A stretch of DNA of 42,797 nt, from contig JAKPAN010000240.1 in assembly GCA_029779475.1 (NCBI GenBank), positions 1 through 42,797 on the forward strand, written 5' to 3'. Positions 7,614 to 16,112 of this stretch are shown one piece after another; the first letter of the stretch is position 1; the number at the start of each line of letters is the position of its first letter. The notes under the pieces were generated by a model. It saw only the letters and a list, made by a program, of their open reading frames with translations, had not been told where the DNA came from and made no database searches. The position numbers and the translations under genes were made by a program. This DNA is from Pseudomonadota bacterium. Its GTDB lineage: Bacteria; Pseudomonadota; Gammaproteobacteria; Xanthomonadales; Rhodanobacteraceae.

Positions 7614-8819
7614 ATGAGCGAACACATCGAATATCCGGCGCTGCATCTCAAACGCGGCGAGGACGCGCGCCTGCGCGCCGGGCATTTGTGGGTGTTCTCC
7701 AACGAGGTCGACGTCGCGCGTTCGCCGCTGTCGGACTTCGCGCCGGGCGATGCCTGCGCGATCGTCGACCATCGCGGCAAGGCGATCGGCGTCGGTTACG
7801 TCAATCCGAATTCGCTGATCGCGGCGCGTCTCGTTTCGCGTGGGCTCGATCATGCGCTCGATGCGTCGTTGATCGTGCATCGGCTCAACGTCGCGCTCGC
7901 GTTGCGCGAGCGGCTTTACGCACAGCCGTACTACCGTCTCGTGTTCGGCGAATCCGACGGTTTGCCAGGACTCACCGTCGACCGTTTTGGCGACGTGCTT
8001 GTCGCTCAGACGACGACCGCAGGCATGGAGCGGCGCAAGGACGACATCCGCGACGCGCTGGTCAAGGTGCTGCGTCCGCGCCAGCTGTGGTGGAAGAACG
8101 ACGCCGCGATCCGCGCGATGGAGCAGTTGCCCGAATATGCCGACCTCGGTCACGGCGAATACGGCGGCGAGACGTTTGCGCGCGAAGGCGATCTCGTCTT
8201 TGCCGTCGATCCCGTTGGCGGGCAGAAGACCGGCTGGTTCTACGATCAGCGCGAAAACCGCGACCAGCTCGCGCGTTTCGTCGCCGGCAAGCGCGTGCTC
8301 GACGTGTGCTCGTACCTCGGCGGCTGGGGCATCCGCGCGGCTGCGTATGGCGCGAGCGAAGTCGTCTGCGTCGACGCGTCCGCATCGGCGGTCGAGGCGA
8401 CGCGTGCGAACGCCGAACGCAACGGTTTCGGCGACCGCGTCAGCGCCGTGCGCGCGGATGCGTTCGACCACCTGCGCGCGTTGCGCGAGGCCCGCGAGCG
8501 CTTCGACGTCGTCATCCTCGATCCACCCGCGTTCATCAAGCGCAAGAAGGACGTCGCCGAAGGCCGTCTTGCCTATCGTCGGCTCAACGAACTCGGCATG
8601 CAGGTGCTGTCGCGCGACGGCATCCTGTTCACCTGTTCATGCTCGCACCACATGCCACGCGCCGCGCTGCTCGATGCCGTGCAACAGGGCGCGCGCCATC
8701 TCGATCGCTATGCGCAAATGTTGATCGGCCTGCAGCAGGCGCCCGACCATCCCGTGCATCCGGCGATCGCGGAGACGGAATATCTCAAGGGGTTCGTCTG
8801 CCGCGTGTTGCCGGCGTAA
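7614..8819 (+). CDS. rlmI: 23S rRNA m5C1962 methyltransferase (RlmI family)
   Basis: 401 residues, ATG start. An N-terminal PUA-like domain (about 1-85: LKRGEDARLRAGHLWVFSNEV, GKAIGVGYVNPNSLIAARLVSR) is followed by the central linker (YYRLVFGESDGLPGLTVDRFG) and a Rossmann methyltransferase domain. That domain has the SAM site VLDVCSYLGGWGIRAAAYGA, the motif DPPAFIKRKKD and a TCSCSHHM segment carrying the catalytic Cys. The family methylates C1962 of 23S rRNA in the cytoplasm. It stands alone here: 97 bases after the TonB receptor and facing a minus-strand gene. Confidence 0.92.
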   Translation: MSEHIEYPALHLKRGEDARLRAGHLWVFSNEVDVARSPLSDFAPGDACAIVDHRGKAIGVGYVNPNSLIAARLVSRGLDHALDASLIVHRLNVALALRERLYAQPYYRLVFGESDGLPGLTVDRFGDVLVAQTTTAGMERRKDDIRDALVKVLRPRQLWWKNDAAIRAMEQLPEYADLGHGEYGGETFAREGDLVFAVDPVGGQKTGWFYDQRENRDQLARFVAGKRVLDVCSYLGGWGIRAAAYGASEVVCVDASASAVEATRANAERNGFGDRVSAVRADAFDHLRALREARERFDVVILDPPAFIKRKKDVAEGRLAYRRLNELGMQVLSRDGILFTCSCSHHMPRAALLDAVQQGARHLDRYAQMLIGLQQAPDHPVHPAIAETEYLKGFVCRVLPA

Positions 8820-8851
8820 CCAAACTCACTTGCAGGAATTGGCTGCTGGCG

Positions 8852-10252
8852 TCAACGATCGAAGAGGTCGAAGAAGATGTCGTCCGTGAGAACGGGGATC
8901 TCGATCTCGTTCATTCCGGGAGAAAGGTGGATCGGCGTGGCCATCGAATTCATCGGATCGTAGTCTGCAGAGCAAACGCGATTCAGATAGTAGAAACACC
9001 CGAATGGCCGCCAAGACGTCACCTTCACGTAGTAGGTGTCGGACGCCGATGTTGGCCAGCCGCGGGAGACGAAATTTCCGGCGGTATCGGTGTATGGCTG
9101 ATCGGAATACGTGCCATCCGCGTGCTTGATGCCAATCGCGAAATTTCCGTCGAGCGGGATGTGCGCTGCTGTGACGATTCGGCCGCGCAGCGCGACGCCT
9201 CGGGTTATCGCAAAATCCAAGGTCTTTGTGCCGCCTTGCGGAATCGGTACCGACTCGGCCTGTTGCACGCAGTTCCAGACCACAGTGCAGGGAATGTTGG
9301 GGTAAACGCTGTTCACGTAGGGCGCGTCGACTTGAACCGAAAAGCGCCTGTCCGAACCTGTGTAAAGCTGATACGCGCCAGAAGTATCAGTGCGCGCAGT
9401 CATCTCTTCCGACCAGGTCGTGCCGAAAGGAGAGGAGTGCGGGACATAACTCGTCACCAATGCATTGGCGATGGGTTGCTGGTTTCCGGCGTCGCGGACG
9501 TGGCCGATGACGACGGCAGACGGATGGAACGTGAAATCGATTCCGACCCGCGTGTTTCCCTCTGCAATGACGATGGGCGTCCCCTGCATAGGATCGCAGC
9601 CGTTAGTCGGGCAGGGGCCGCTACCATAGACTTGCGAGGCATCGGAAGCCGGAATCGTGTAGGCCGAGACGAGCAAGTAATAGCGTCCGTCCGGAAATCC
9701 GGATGCGGCATAGTTGCCTGCTTCGTCTGTCGTCAGGTCGATCGTGTCGAGATACTCGCCGTCTTCGGCGTATATCCGAAAACCCATGTTCAAGCCCGAG
9801 AACGACTCGCTCGAATACCCGTCAGTGATGTGGCCAGCGATCGTGCCTCCACGAGCAAGATCGAAGTCGATATCCCCGACGTGTTGCGCAACTGCGAGAG
9901 CAATTGGCGAATAGGCTGGCTGTGAGAGAGGCGAGGTCGCATTGAAGTGGTCGTAGCACTGCCGCAGCACGCCATCGGACAAGCCCCCGACGCATAACCG
10001 GTACGTGCCAGTTGGCAAATCGCCGATGGCGTAGGATCCATCGTCCTGCACGGTGTTGCTGCCTCCGAATTCCCAAGTCGTGGTGATAGCCGTAACCGCG
10101 ACGCCGGCGGCAGGGTCGCCACCAGGTCGATGCACGTGCCCCGAAATAGAACCAAGATCTTGGGCCATCGCATCGGGTATGCCGGCTGCGGAAAAAAAGA
10201 GTAGGGCAACCAGCCAGCGAATCGAGCCTGAGTTTCCTGCGGGCGCGTCCAT
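8852..10252 (-). CDS. Secreted protein with carboxypeptidase-regulatory-like repeats
   Basis: The ATG at 10252 begins MDAPAGNSGSIRWLVALLFF and gives a good signal peptide ending near DAMA; a TTG at 10297 would extend it without need. 466 residues. Several Ig-like carboxypeptidase-regulatory units are visible: ISGHVHRPGGDPAAGVAVTA, IAGHITDG, VIGHVRDAGNQQPIANALV and LRGRIVTAAHIPLDG, each followed by a GxY turn such as DDGSYAIGDLPTGTYRL. The C-terminus LTDDIFFDLFDR resembles the IFANGFE tail of the two other secreted proteins here. Base composition is clearly less G+C-rich than the neighbours, suggesting transfer or relaxed codon use. Role unknown; probably adhesion or surface. Confidence 0.83.
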   Translation of the reverse strand: MDAPAGNSGSIRWLVALLFFSAAGIPDAMAQDLGSISGHVHRPGGDPAAGVAVTAITTTWEFGGSNTVQDDGSYAIGDLPTGTYRLCVGGLSDGVLRQCYDHFNATSPLSQPAYSPIALAVAQHVGDIDFDLARGGTIAGHITDGYSSESFSGLNMGFRIYAEDGEYLDTIDLTTDEAGNYAASGFPDGRYYLLVSAYTIPASDASQVYGSGPCPTNGCDPMQGTPIVIAEGNTRVGIDFTFHPSAVVIGHVRDAGNQQPIANALVTSYVPHSSPFGTTWSEEMTARTDTSGAYQLYTGSDRRFSVQVDAPYVNSVYPNIPCTVVWNCVQQAESVPIPQGGTKTLDFAITRGVALRGRIVTAAHIPLDGNFAIGIKHADGTYSDQPYTDTAGNFVSRGWPTSASDTYYVKVTSWRPFGCFYYLNRVCSADYDPMNSMATPIHLSPGMNEIEIPVLTDDIFFDLFDR

Positions 10253-10354
10253 TCGTTCGAGTCCTGTGACAAAGGCGCAAAATAGTATGCCATGCAAGGC
10301 AGCCTAGTCGCGTGACGCGCGAAATCAAATCCGCCAGACTGATACCTGCTGTCC

Positions 10355-11266
10355 ATGCCGGAAACTTGCGTGCCCTATCTTGTCGACTTTAATCCTGTCG
10401 CTTTCTCGTTCGGCCCGGTGCAGGTGCACTGGTACGGCATCATGTACCTGCTCGGCTTCGCCGGCGCGTGGTGGTTCGGCCAGAAGCGACTCGCGCAGGG
10501 GCGCTTGCCGGTCAAGCGTGACGATTTCTCCGATCTCGCGTTCTACGTGATGCTTGGGGTGATCCTCGGCGGCCGCATCGGCTACGTGCTGTTCTACAAC
10601 TTCAGCGAATACCTCGCGCACCCGCTCGACGTGTTCCGCGTCTGGGACGGCGGCATGTCGTTCCACGGCGGCCTGCTCGGCGTGCTCGTCGCGGGCTGGC
10701 TGTGGACGCGCCGCCACGGATTGCATTTCTTCGACACGATCGACTTCGTCGCGCCGCTGGTGCCGATCGGGCTCGGCTTCGGTCGACTCGGCAACTTCAT
10801 CAACGGTGAATTGTGGGGCGCATTCACGCAGAAGCCGTGGGGCATGATTTTCCCGAATGCGCCCGAACTCATCGACAAGACGCGTGAGCAAGTGCAGGCG
10901 ATGTATCAGGCCGGCCAGCTCGAGATGTACGCGCGGCATCCGTCGCAGCTTTACGAATTTGCGCTTGAAGGCGTCGTGATGTTCGCCGCGCTCTGGTTTT
11001 ATTCGCGCAAGCCGCGGCCGCGTTACGCGGTGTCGGGTTTGTTCGCACTGCTGTATGGCGTGTTCCGTTTCCTCGTCGAATTCGTGCGCATTCCCGACGC
11101 GCAGCTCGGCTATCTCGCCTTCGGCTGGGTCACGATGGGGCAGGTGCTTTCGTTGCCGCTGATTTTCGTCGGCCTGTTCCTGCTCTGGCGTTCGCGCAGC
11201 GCGCCGACGCTGCGTCTGTATTCGGTGGCGATGCCGGACGATGCCGAAAAGAAGGGTGTGACCTGA
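10355..11266 (+). CDS. lgt: Prolipoprotein diacylglyceryl transferase
   Basis: 303 residues with about seven membrane helices. Lgt moves diacylglycerol from phosphatidylglycerol to the lipobox Cys of prolipoproteins in the inner membrane. The signatures are present: [12 protein letters not shown] near the N-terminus, MSFHGGLLG with the essential His, and [20 protein letters not shown] and [11 protein letters not shown] sit in the later helices. The length is slightly above the E. coli enzyme. The stop overlaps the thyA start by one base (TGATG), so lgt, thyA and folA form an operon, an order also common elsewhere in gammaproteobacteria. Confidence 0.97.
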   Translation: MPETCVPYLVDFNPVAFSFGPVQVHWYGIMYLLGFAGAWWFGQKRLAQGRLPVKRDDFSDLAFYVMLGVILGGRIGYVLFYNFSEYLAHPLDVFRVWDGGMSFHGGLLGVLVAGWLWTRRHGLHFFDTIDFVAPLVPIGLGFGRLGNFINGELWGAFTQKPWGMIFPNAPELIDKTREQVQAMYQAGQLEMYARHPSQLYEFALEGVVMFAALWFYSRKPRPRYAVSGLFALLYGVFRFLVEFVRIPDAQLGYLAFGWVTMGQVLSLPLIFVGLFLLWRSRSAPTLRLYSVAMPDDAEKKGVT

Positions 11267-12060
11267 TGCGCGCCTATCTCGATCTGCTGCGCCACGTCCT
11301 CGAGCACGGCACCGAAAAGTCCGACCGCACCGGCACCGGCACACGCAGCGTATTCGGTTGGCAGATGCGCTTCGACCTCGCGGAAGGTTTTCCGCTGGTC
11401 ACGACGAAAAAACTGCACCTGCGGTCGATCGTGCATGAACTCATCTGGTTCCTGCGCGGCGAGACGAACATCGCCTACCTCAAGGACAACGGCGTTTCGA
11501 TCTGGGACGAATGGGCCGACGAGCGCGGCGAACTCGGACCGGTCTACGGCAAGCAGTGGCGCTCGTGGTCGGCCGTCGACGGACGCGTCATCGACCAGAT
11601 CGCGTGGGTCGTCGATGAGATCAAGCGCAATCCCGATTCGCGCCGCCTCGTCGTCAGCGCGTGGAACGTTGCTGACCTGCCGAAGATGGCGCTGCAGCCG
11701 TGCCATACGATGTTCCAGTTCTACGTCGCAAACGGAAAGCTGTCGTGCCAGCTTTACCAACGTTCCGGCGACATTTTCCTCGGCGTGCCGTTCAACATCG
11801 CCAGCTATGCGCTGTTGACGCACATGGTCGCGCAGGTTTGCGATCTTGCGCCCGGCGATTTCGTGCACACGCTCGGCGACGCGCACTTGTATTCGAACCA
11901 CTTCGAGCAGGCGCGTGAGCAGCTCGCGCGCGAGCCGCGCGCGTTACCGAAACTGGTGCTCAACCCGGACGTGCGCTCATTGTTCGATTTCCGCTACGAC
12001 GACGTGAAGATCGTCGACTACGCACCGCACGCGGCGATCAAGGCGCCGGTGGCGGTTTGA
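11266..12060 (+). CDS. thyA: Thymidylate synthase
   Basis: 264 residues, the same length as E. coli ThyA. It converts dUMP to dTMP using methylene-tetrahydrofolate, producing dihydrofolate. The visible landmarks are the N-terminal [18 protein letters not shown], the catalytic Cys segment [12 protein letters not shown], the dUMP-binding [20 protein letters not shown], and [12 protein letters not shown]. The C-terminus ends APVAV, and the usual Val terminus is kept. It is translationally coupled to lgt and followed 6 bases later by folA, which recycles its dihydrofolate product. Confidence 0.98.
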   Translation: MRAYLDLLRHVLEHGTEKSDRTGTGTRSVFGWQMRFDLAEGFPLVTTKKLHLRSIVHELIWFLRGETNIAYLKDNGVSIWDEWADERGELGPVYGKQWRSWSAVDGRVIDQIAWVVDEIKRNPDSRRLVVSAWNVADLPKMALQPCHTMFQFYVANGKLSCQLYQRSGDIFLGVPFNIASYALLTHMVAQVCDLAPGDFVHTLGDAHLYSNHFEQAREQLAREPRALPKLVLNPDVRSLFDFRYDDVKIVDYAPHAAIKAPVAV

Positions 12061-12066
12061 CGCTCG

Positions 12067-12585
12067 ATGGAAATCTCGCTCATCGCCGCACTCGACCTCA
12101 ACCACGCCATCGGCCGCGACGGCGCGATGCCGTGGCATCTGCCCGACGATCTCAAGCGCTTCAAGGCGCTCACGCTCGGCAAGCCCGTGCTCATGGGCCG
12201 CAAGACGGCGCTGGCGATCGGCCGCGCGCTGCAGGGCCGAGACAACCTTGTGTTGACGCGGGGCGATCGCGCGCCGTTCGAGGGGCAAATTGTTGTGCAT
12301 TCACTCGATGAGGCGCTCGCGTACGCTCAGGCGCGCGCCGGCGCCGGCATGCGTCGTGAAGCGGAACTGGCCGTCATCGGCGGCGGCGAAGTCTACGCGC
12401 TAGCATTGCCGCGCGCGACGCACTTACATCTCACCTGGATCGACACGGAAGCCGCGGATGCCGACGCGTATTTTCCGCGTTTTGATTCGCGTGAATGGCT
12501 GGAAATGGCGCGCGAACATCACGCAGTCAACGCGAGGCACGAATTCGCAATGGATTTCGTCGACTATGTGCGCCGCGCTTCATAG
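12067..12585 (+). CDS. folA: Dihydrofolate reductase
   Basis: 172 residues. It reduces dihydrofolate to tetrahydrofolate with NADPH. The active-site region DLNHAIGRDGAMPWHLPDDLKRFK carries the acidic Asp of bacterial enzymes. GKPVLMGRKTALAIGRAL is the NADPH-binding loop, and AVIGGGEVYALALPRATHLHLTWID is the conserved second half. It is slightly longer than the E. coli protein (159). Last gene of the lgt-thyA-folA run; a minus-strand gene faces it after about 50 bases. Confidence 0.96.
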   Translation: MEISLIAALDLNHAIGRDGAMPWHLPDDLKRFKALTLGKPVLMGRKTALAIGRALQGRDNLVLTRGDRAPFEGQIVVHSLDEALAYAQARAGAGMRREAELAVIGGGEVYALALPRATHLHLTWIDTEAADADAYFPRFDSREWLEMAREHHAVNARHEFAMDFVDYVRRAS

Positions 12586-12634
12586 TGCCGAAGCGATGTC
12601 CTTCGATCGATAGGCTATCTCTCGCGGACGTTGA

Positions 12635-13033
12635 TCAAGGCTGCGCGGGAATACGCTCTCGCGCCTTGGCCGCTTCCTTGCCGAGTTCGGAAGTGTCTTC
12701 GCGAACGGATTTCAGCTCGCCTGACATTCTCGCGAAACGCAGAAGACGACGACGACTTTCGGAAATGCCTGAGTTGGGCGAGGACGTCAAATCCAATGAT
12801 TCTGCGGCGATGGTGTCCACCTGCACGTCGGCGAGAAGAGCTTGCCGCAAGGATTCGGTCTTGCCTTCGTCGAGGAGCTTGAGCCACAGGACGTGATCGA
12901 CCAATCGCGTGTCGAGCCGTGACGAATAGATGACTTCTACGAACCATTGCGATGCCACGTGGCCTAGATACCCGCCGGTCACGGCGCCGACCAACAAACC
13001 TATCACCGTTGCCAAAGCCAGCTTGAGTTTCAT
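12635..13033 (-). CDS. Small single-helix membrane-anchored protein, unknown
   Basis: 132 residues from an ATG preceded by GGAGGGG. The N-terminus MKLKLALATVIGLLVGAVTG is a membrane anchor or uncleaved signal, followed by a soluble, mainly helical part with Arg/Glu/Ser-rich segments (SRRRLLRFARMSGELKSVRED) and no Cys. I do not recognise the family. Its base composition is somewhat poorer in G+C than apaH and folA on either side. It starts 20 bases after the apaH stop, so it could be read as the last gene of the rsmA-apaG-apaH operon. Confidence 0.7.
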   Translation of the reverse strand: MKLKLALATVIGLLVGAVTGGYLGHVASQWFVEVIYSSRLDTRLVDHVLWLKLLDEGKTESLRQALLADVQVDTIAAESLDLTSSPNSGISESRRRLLRFARMSGELKSVREDTSELGKEAAKARERIPAQP

Positions 13034-13053
13034 GGCCCCTCCGTTCGGATGAG

Positions 13054-13902
13054 TCAATCCATTTCCTTGCCCGGTGCCGGCTTGCGGTCGGACTTGATCG
13101 TCACGTACTCCGGTTCTTCCACGTCGAGCCGCATTGCGGTCAGCCAGCCGCCCCAGACGCAGCCGGTGTCGATCGCATGCACGCCGAGACCCGCGAAGCG
13201 GCCGAGCGTCGACCAATGGCCGCAGACGACCTTGAGGTCGCGTTTGACATGGCCAGGAATTTCGAACCACGGATACAACCCGGGCCGCTGTGTGCCCGGC
13301 GCGCCCTTGTCGGTGAAGGCGATGCGGCCGCGCACGTCGGCGAAGCGCATGCGCGTGAACACGTTGATGCCGGCGCGCCAGCGGTCGATGCCGCGCAGCT
13401 TCGGTGTCCACAAATCGGGCTTGTTGCCGAACATCTGCTTGAGCAGGCGGCGATAGCCGTCGCCATGCAGCTTGTCTTCGATTTCGCGCGCCATTTCCTC
13501 GGCCTGCTGCGTCGTCCAGCGCGGGAACAGGCCGGCATGGACGAGCAGGTAGCCGAGGCCGCGATCGACGTGCACGAGCTTGCGCGTGCGCAGCCAGCCA
13601 ATCAGTTCGTCGCGGTCGGGCGCGAACAGCACTTCGCGCAATTCCGGATTGACGCGCGCCTGATCCTCGCGCTTGCGCTCGGACACCGCGAGCAACGACA
13701 GGTCGTGATTGCCGAGCGCGACGATCGCGCGCTCGCCGAGCGACTTGATCGTGCGCAGCACCGCGAGCGATTGCCCGCCACGGTTGACGAGATCGCCGCA
13801 GAACCACAGCGTGTCGTTCGCCGGATCGAAGCGCAGCTTGTCGATGAGGCGGGTGAGTTCGTCGTGGCAGCCCTGGACGTCGCCGATCGCCCACGTGGCC
13901 AT
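13054..13902 (-). CDS. apaH: Diadenosine tetraphosphatase (symmetrical)
   Basis: 282 residues, close to E. coli ApaH (280). It cleaves Ap4A into two ADP in the cytoplasm and has also been linked to removal of Np4 caps from RNA. Calcineurin-type metallophosphatase motifs are in order: GDVQGC, GDLVNRGGQS, ALGNHDLSLL, and the later VHAGLFPRW and VCGHWSTLGR with metal-binding His. The ATG overlaps the apaG stop (TGATG), giving coupled translation. Confidence 0.96.
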   Translation of the reverse strand: MATWAIGDVQGCHDELTRLIDKLRFDPANDTLWFCGDLVNRGGQSLAVLRTIKSLGERAIVALGNHDLSLLAVSERKREDQARVNPELREVLFAPDRDELIGWLRTRKLVHVDRGLGYLLVHAGLFPRWTTQQAEEMAREIEDKLHGDGYRRLLKQMFGNKPDLWTPKLRGIDRWRAGINVFTRMRFADVRGRIAFTDKGAPGTQRPGLYPWFEIPGHVKRDLKVVCGHWSTLGRFAGLGVHAIDTGCVWGGWLTAMRLDVEEPEYVTIKSDRKPAPGKEMD

Positions 13903-14285
13903 CAGTGCAGCGTCCTTGGCGTGGTCAGCACGAACGTCGGGATCATCGCGTCGAACTGCGTGCCGTCGTCGGCGACCATCTGGTAGCTGCCGCGCATCGT
14001 GCCGAGTTCGGTTTCGATGACCGCCCCCGAGGTGTATTCGAAACCGCCGCCCGGGCGCATCCACGGCTGCTCGCCGACGACGCCGTCGCCGCGCACTTCA
14101 TGCACCTTGCCGTTGGCGTCGGTGATGATCCAGTGGCGCGACAACAGGCGCGCGCCGACCGAGCCGTGGTTGGCGATCGTGATTGTGTACGCGAACGCGT
14201 AACGGTTTTCCGCGGGCGCGGATTGGTCGTCGAGGAATCGCATGTCGACGGAAATGGCGATGTCGTAAGGCTTTTGGCCGCTCAT
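13902..14285 (-). CDS. apaG: ApaG/CorD family protein
   Basis: 127 residues, typical for the family. One fibronectin-like beta-sandwich domain: YAFAYTITIANHGSVGARLLSRHWIITDANG, EVRGDGVVGEQPWMRPGGGFEYTSGAV, TMRGSYQMVADDG and an F-x-V ending. The biochemical role is unsettled; it is found almost always beside apaH. Its ATG overlaps the rsmA stop as ATGA and its stop overlaps the apaH start, so the three genes are tightly coupled. Confidence 0.96.
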   Translation of the reverse strand: MSGQKPYDIAISVDMRFLDDQSAPAENRYAFAYTITIANHGSVGARLLSRHWIITDANGKVHEVRGDGVVGEQPWMRPGGGFEYTSGAVIETELGTMRGSYQMVADDGTQFDAMIPTFVLTTPRTLH

Positions 14286-15085
14286 GGTTGCGGATTTTCG
14301 GCGACCTGCGCGGCGCGGGCAAGCGCGACGAAGCCGTCCGGCGCGATCTGCTCGGCGCGCGCGCGCGGATCGATGCCCGCGGCGGCGATGGTTTGCGCAT
14401 CGAGCAGGCCGTGCAGCGCGTTGGCGAGCGTCTTGCGGCGCTGGCCGAACGCGGCGCGCACGACGTTGGCGAGCAGCGCAGGATCGACGCCGGGCCGCTG
14501 CGCAGGCGCGCGCGGCAGCAGGCGCACGACGGCCGATTCGACTTTCGGCGGCGGCCGGAATGCTTCCGGCGGCACGTGCAGCAGCGGTTCGACGCGGCAG
14601 GCCAGTTGCAGCATCACCGAGAGCCGTCCGTAGACCTTGCTGCCCGGCGCCGCGGCCATGCGGTCGACGACTTCCTTCTGCAGCATGAAATGCATGTCGG
14701 TGATCGCGTCGACGTGGTCGAGGCAATGGAACAGGATCGGCGAGGAAATGTTGTAGGGCAGGTTGCCGACCACGCGCAGTGGCGCACCGCCGGCGAGCGC
14801 GGAAAAATCGACGCCGAGCACGTCGGCGTTGACGATGGTCAGTTCACCGACGCCGCGTGCGGTGTTTTCCAGGCGGGGCACGAGGTCGCGGTCGAGTTCG
14901 ATCACCGTGAGCCGGCCGAGCGCGCGCAGCAGCGGCAGCGTCAACGCACCGTCGCCCGGGCCGATCTCGACGACGTGCTCGCCCGCGCGCGGCGCGATCG
15001 CGCGCACGATGTTGGCGACGACCGCATCGTCGTGCAGGAAGTGCTGGCCGAACTGTTTCTTGTGGACGTGGCGCGATTCGCTCAT
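14282..15085 (-). CDS. rsmA: 16S rRNA dimethyladenosine transferase
   Basis: 267 residues from the ATG at MSESRHVHKK; a longer frame (to 15169) adds an unlikely leader. RsmA/KsgA dimethylates A1518 and A1519 of 16S rRNA late in small-subunit assembly. Motifs: KKQFGQHFLHD, the SAM loop VEIGPGDGALTLPLL, VIELDRDLVPRL, and the catalytic GNLPYNISSPILFH. PPEAFRPPPKVESAVVRL is in the C-terminal half. In many gammaproteobacteria pdxA lies directly upstream; here a LysR/YeiH pair intervenes. Confidence 0.97.
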   Translation of the reverse strand: MSESRHVHKKQFGQHFLHDDAVVANIVRAIAPRAGEHVVEIGPGDGALTLPLLRALGRLTVIELDRDLVPRLENTARGVGELTIVNADVLGVDFSALAGGAPLRVVGNLPYNISSPILFHCLDHVDAITDMHFMLQKEVVDRMAAAPGSKVYGRLSVMLQLACRVEPLLHVPPEAFRPPPKVESAVVRLLPRAPAQRPGVDPALLANVVRAAFGQRRKTLANALHGLLDAQTIAAAGIDPRARAEQIAPDGFVALARAAQVAENPQP

Positions 15086-15134
15086 GCGCGCATCGTAGCC
15101 GATGCCTTGGCCGGCGAAGGCAAGCGTCATGAAT

Positions 15135-16022
15135 TCAACGTTCCAGCTTCGCCTGCGCGACGAACGCATCGAGCAACGCGCCGCGGTATTTCTGCTTGTG
15201 GATCAGCATCCACAACTTGCGGCGCAGGTCGAGGAACGGCGTCTTCAACGCCTTCAGGCGACCCGCCGCGAGCGCGTCGACCACCGCGACCTGCGGCAGG
15301 CAGGCGATGCCGAGGCCGGCGACCACGGCCTGCTTGATCGCTTCGATCTGGTCGAGTTCGAGCACCGTCTCGCCCGGCGGCAATTGCGACAGCACGCGCT
15401 CGCTGATCGCACGCGTAGCCGAGCCGGGTTCGCGCAAGACCCAGCGCGCACCCGCGAAATCGGCGGGCTTCAGGCCGCGTTTTCGCGACAACGGATGATC
15501 CGGCGACGCGCAGATCAGCAGCGTGTCGTCGCGCCACGGCCGCGCTTCCAGTTGCGGATGCGTGACTGGCCCTTCGACGCAGCCGAGGTCGAGACTGTGT
15601 TCGAGCATCGCCGCGGCGATCGCGTCGGTGTTCGCCACGCGCAGGCGGATCGCGACGCGCGGATGCGCGCGCACGAATTCGCCGAGCAATTCGCCGACGC
15701 GGTAATTGCCGACCGTGTTGCTCGCGCCGATACGCAGTTCCCCCGACAGCGCATCGCCGTCTTCGCGGCCGCGGCGGCCGAACTCGGCGTGGCGTTCGAG
15801 CAGTTCCTGCGCAAGCGGCAACAGTTCGCGACCACGCGGATTGAGCCGCAAGCGGCCGCGTTCGCGGTCGAACAGCGGTGCATCGAGCTGACGTTCGAGT
15901 TCGGCCAGCGCCATGCTCGCCGCGGGCTGGGTCATGAACAGGCGTTCGGCCGCGGCGCGCACGCTGCCCAGCAGCGCGACCTGCACGAACACGCCGAGCT
16001 GGCGCGGGCTGATGTTGTTCAT
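15135..16022 (-). CDS. LysR-family regulator, YeiE/CysB-like
   Basis: 295 residues. An N-terminal winged helix-turn-helix (about 1-65: ISPRQLGVFVQVALLGSVRAAAERLFMTQPAAS, with ALAELERQLDAPLFDRERGRLRLNPRG) is followed by a two-lobed effector-binding domain (about 90-290; SGELRIGASNTVGNYRVGELL, VVAGLGIACLPQVAVVDAL). It is divergent from a YeiH transporter, the same pairing as E. coli yeiE-yeiH, so control of that transporter in response to a sulfur or related ligand is likely (inference). A perfect 8-base inverted repeat lies over its own start region, fitting autoregulation. Confidence 0.93.
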   Translation of the reverse strand: MNNISPRQLGVFVQVALLGSVRAAAERLFMTQPAASMALAELERQLDAPLFDRERGRLRLNPRGRELLPLAQELLERHAEFGRRGREDGDALSGELRIGASNTVGNYRVGELLGEFVRAHPRVAIRLRVANTDAIAAAMLEHSLDLGCVEGPVTHPQLEARPWRDDTLLICASPDHPLSRKRGLKPADFAGARWVLREPGSATRAISERVLSQLPPGETVLELDQIEAIKQAVVAGLGIACLPQVAVVDALAAGRLKALKTPFLDLRRKLWMLIHKQKYRGALLDAFVAQAKLER

Positions 16023-16024
16023 CA

Positions 16025-16053
16025 GAATATCTTATACAAACAATCAGATATTC
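16025..16053. promoter_or_regulatory. Probable LysR operator between the regulator and yeiH
   Basis: GAATATCT (16025-16032) and AGATATTC (16046-16053) form a perfect 8-base inverted repeat with a 13-base A/T-rich spacer. It sits in an A/T-rich island within very G+C-rich DNA, just upstream of the LysR start at 16022 and about 60 bases before the yeiH start. Size and dyad symmetry match LysR-type binding sites, which usually regulate the divergent gene and repress the regulator. Binding is inferred. Confidence 0.65.
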
Positions 16054-16112
16054 AAAATTTTCCTGATCGAAAGCGGCGCGGACAATGCGCGCATCCACGC
16101 AAGGTTCGTCCG

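Noticed and set aside
3674..7780. Very long minus-strand open frame of 1368 codons
   Set aside because: It is a shadow of the TPM and TonB-receptor genes: Arg/Ala-rich, no domain, and its Pro-rich end mirrors the Gly-rich TPM tail.
7526..9925. Plus-strand open frame of 799 codons
   Set aside because: Shadow of rlmI and antisense to the secreted minus-strand gene; composition like other complement frames.
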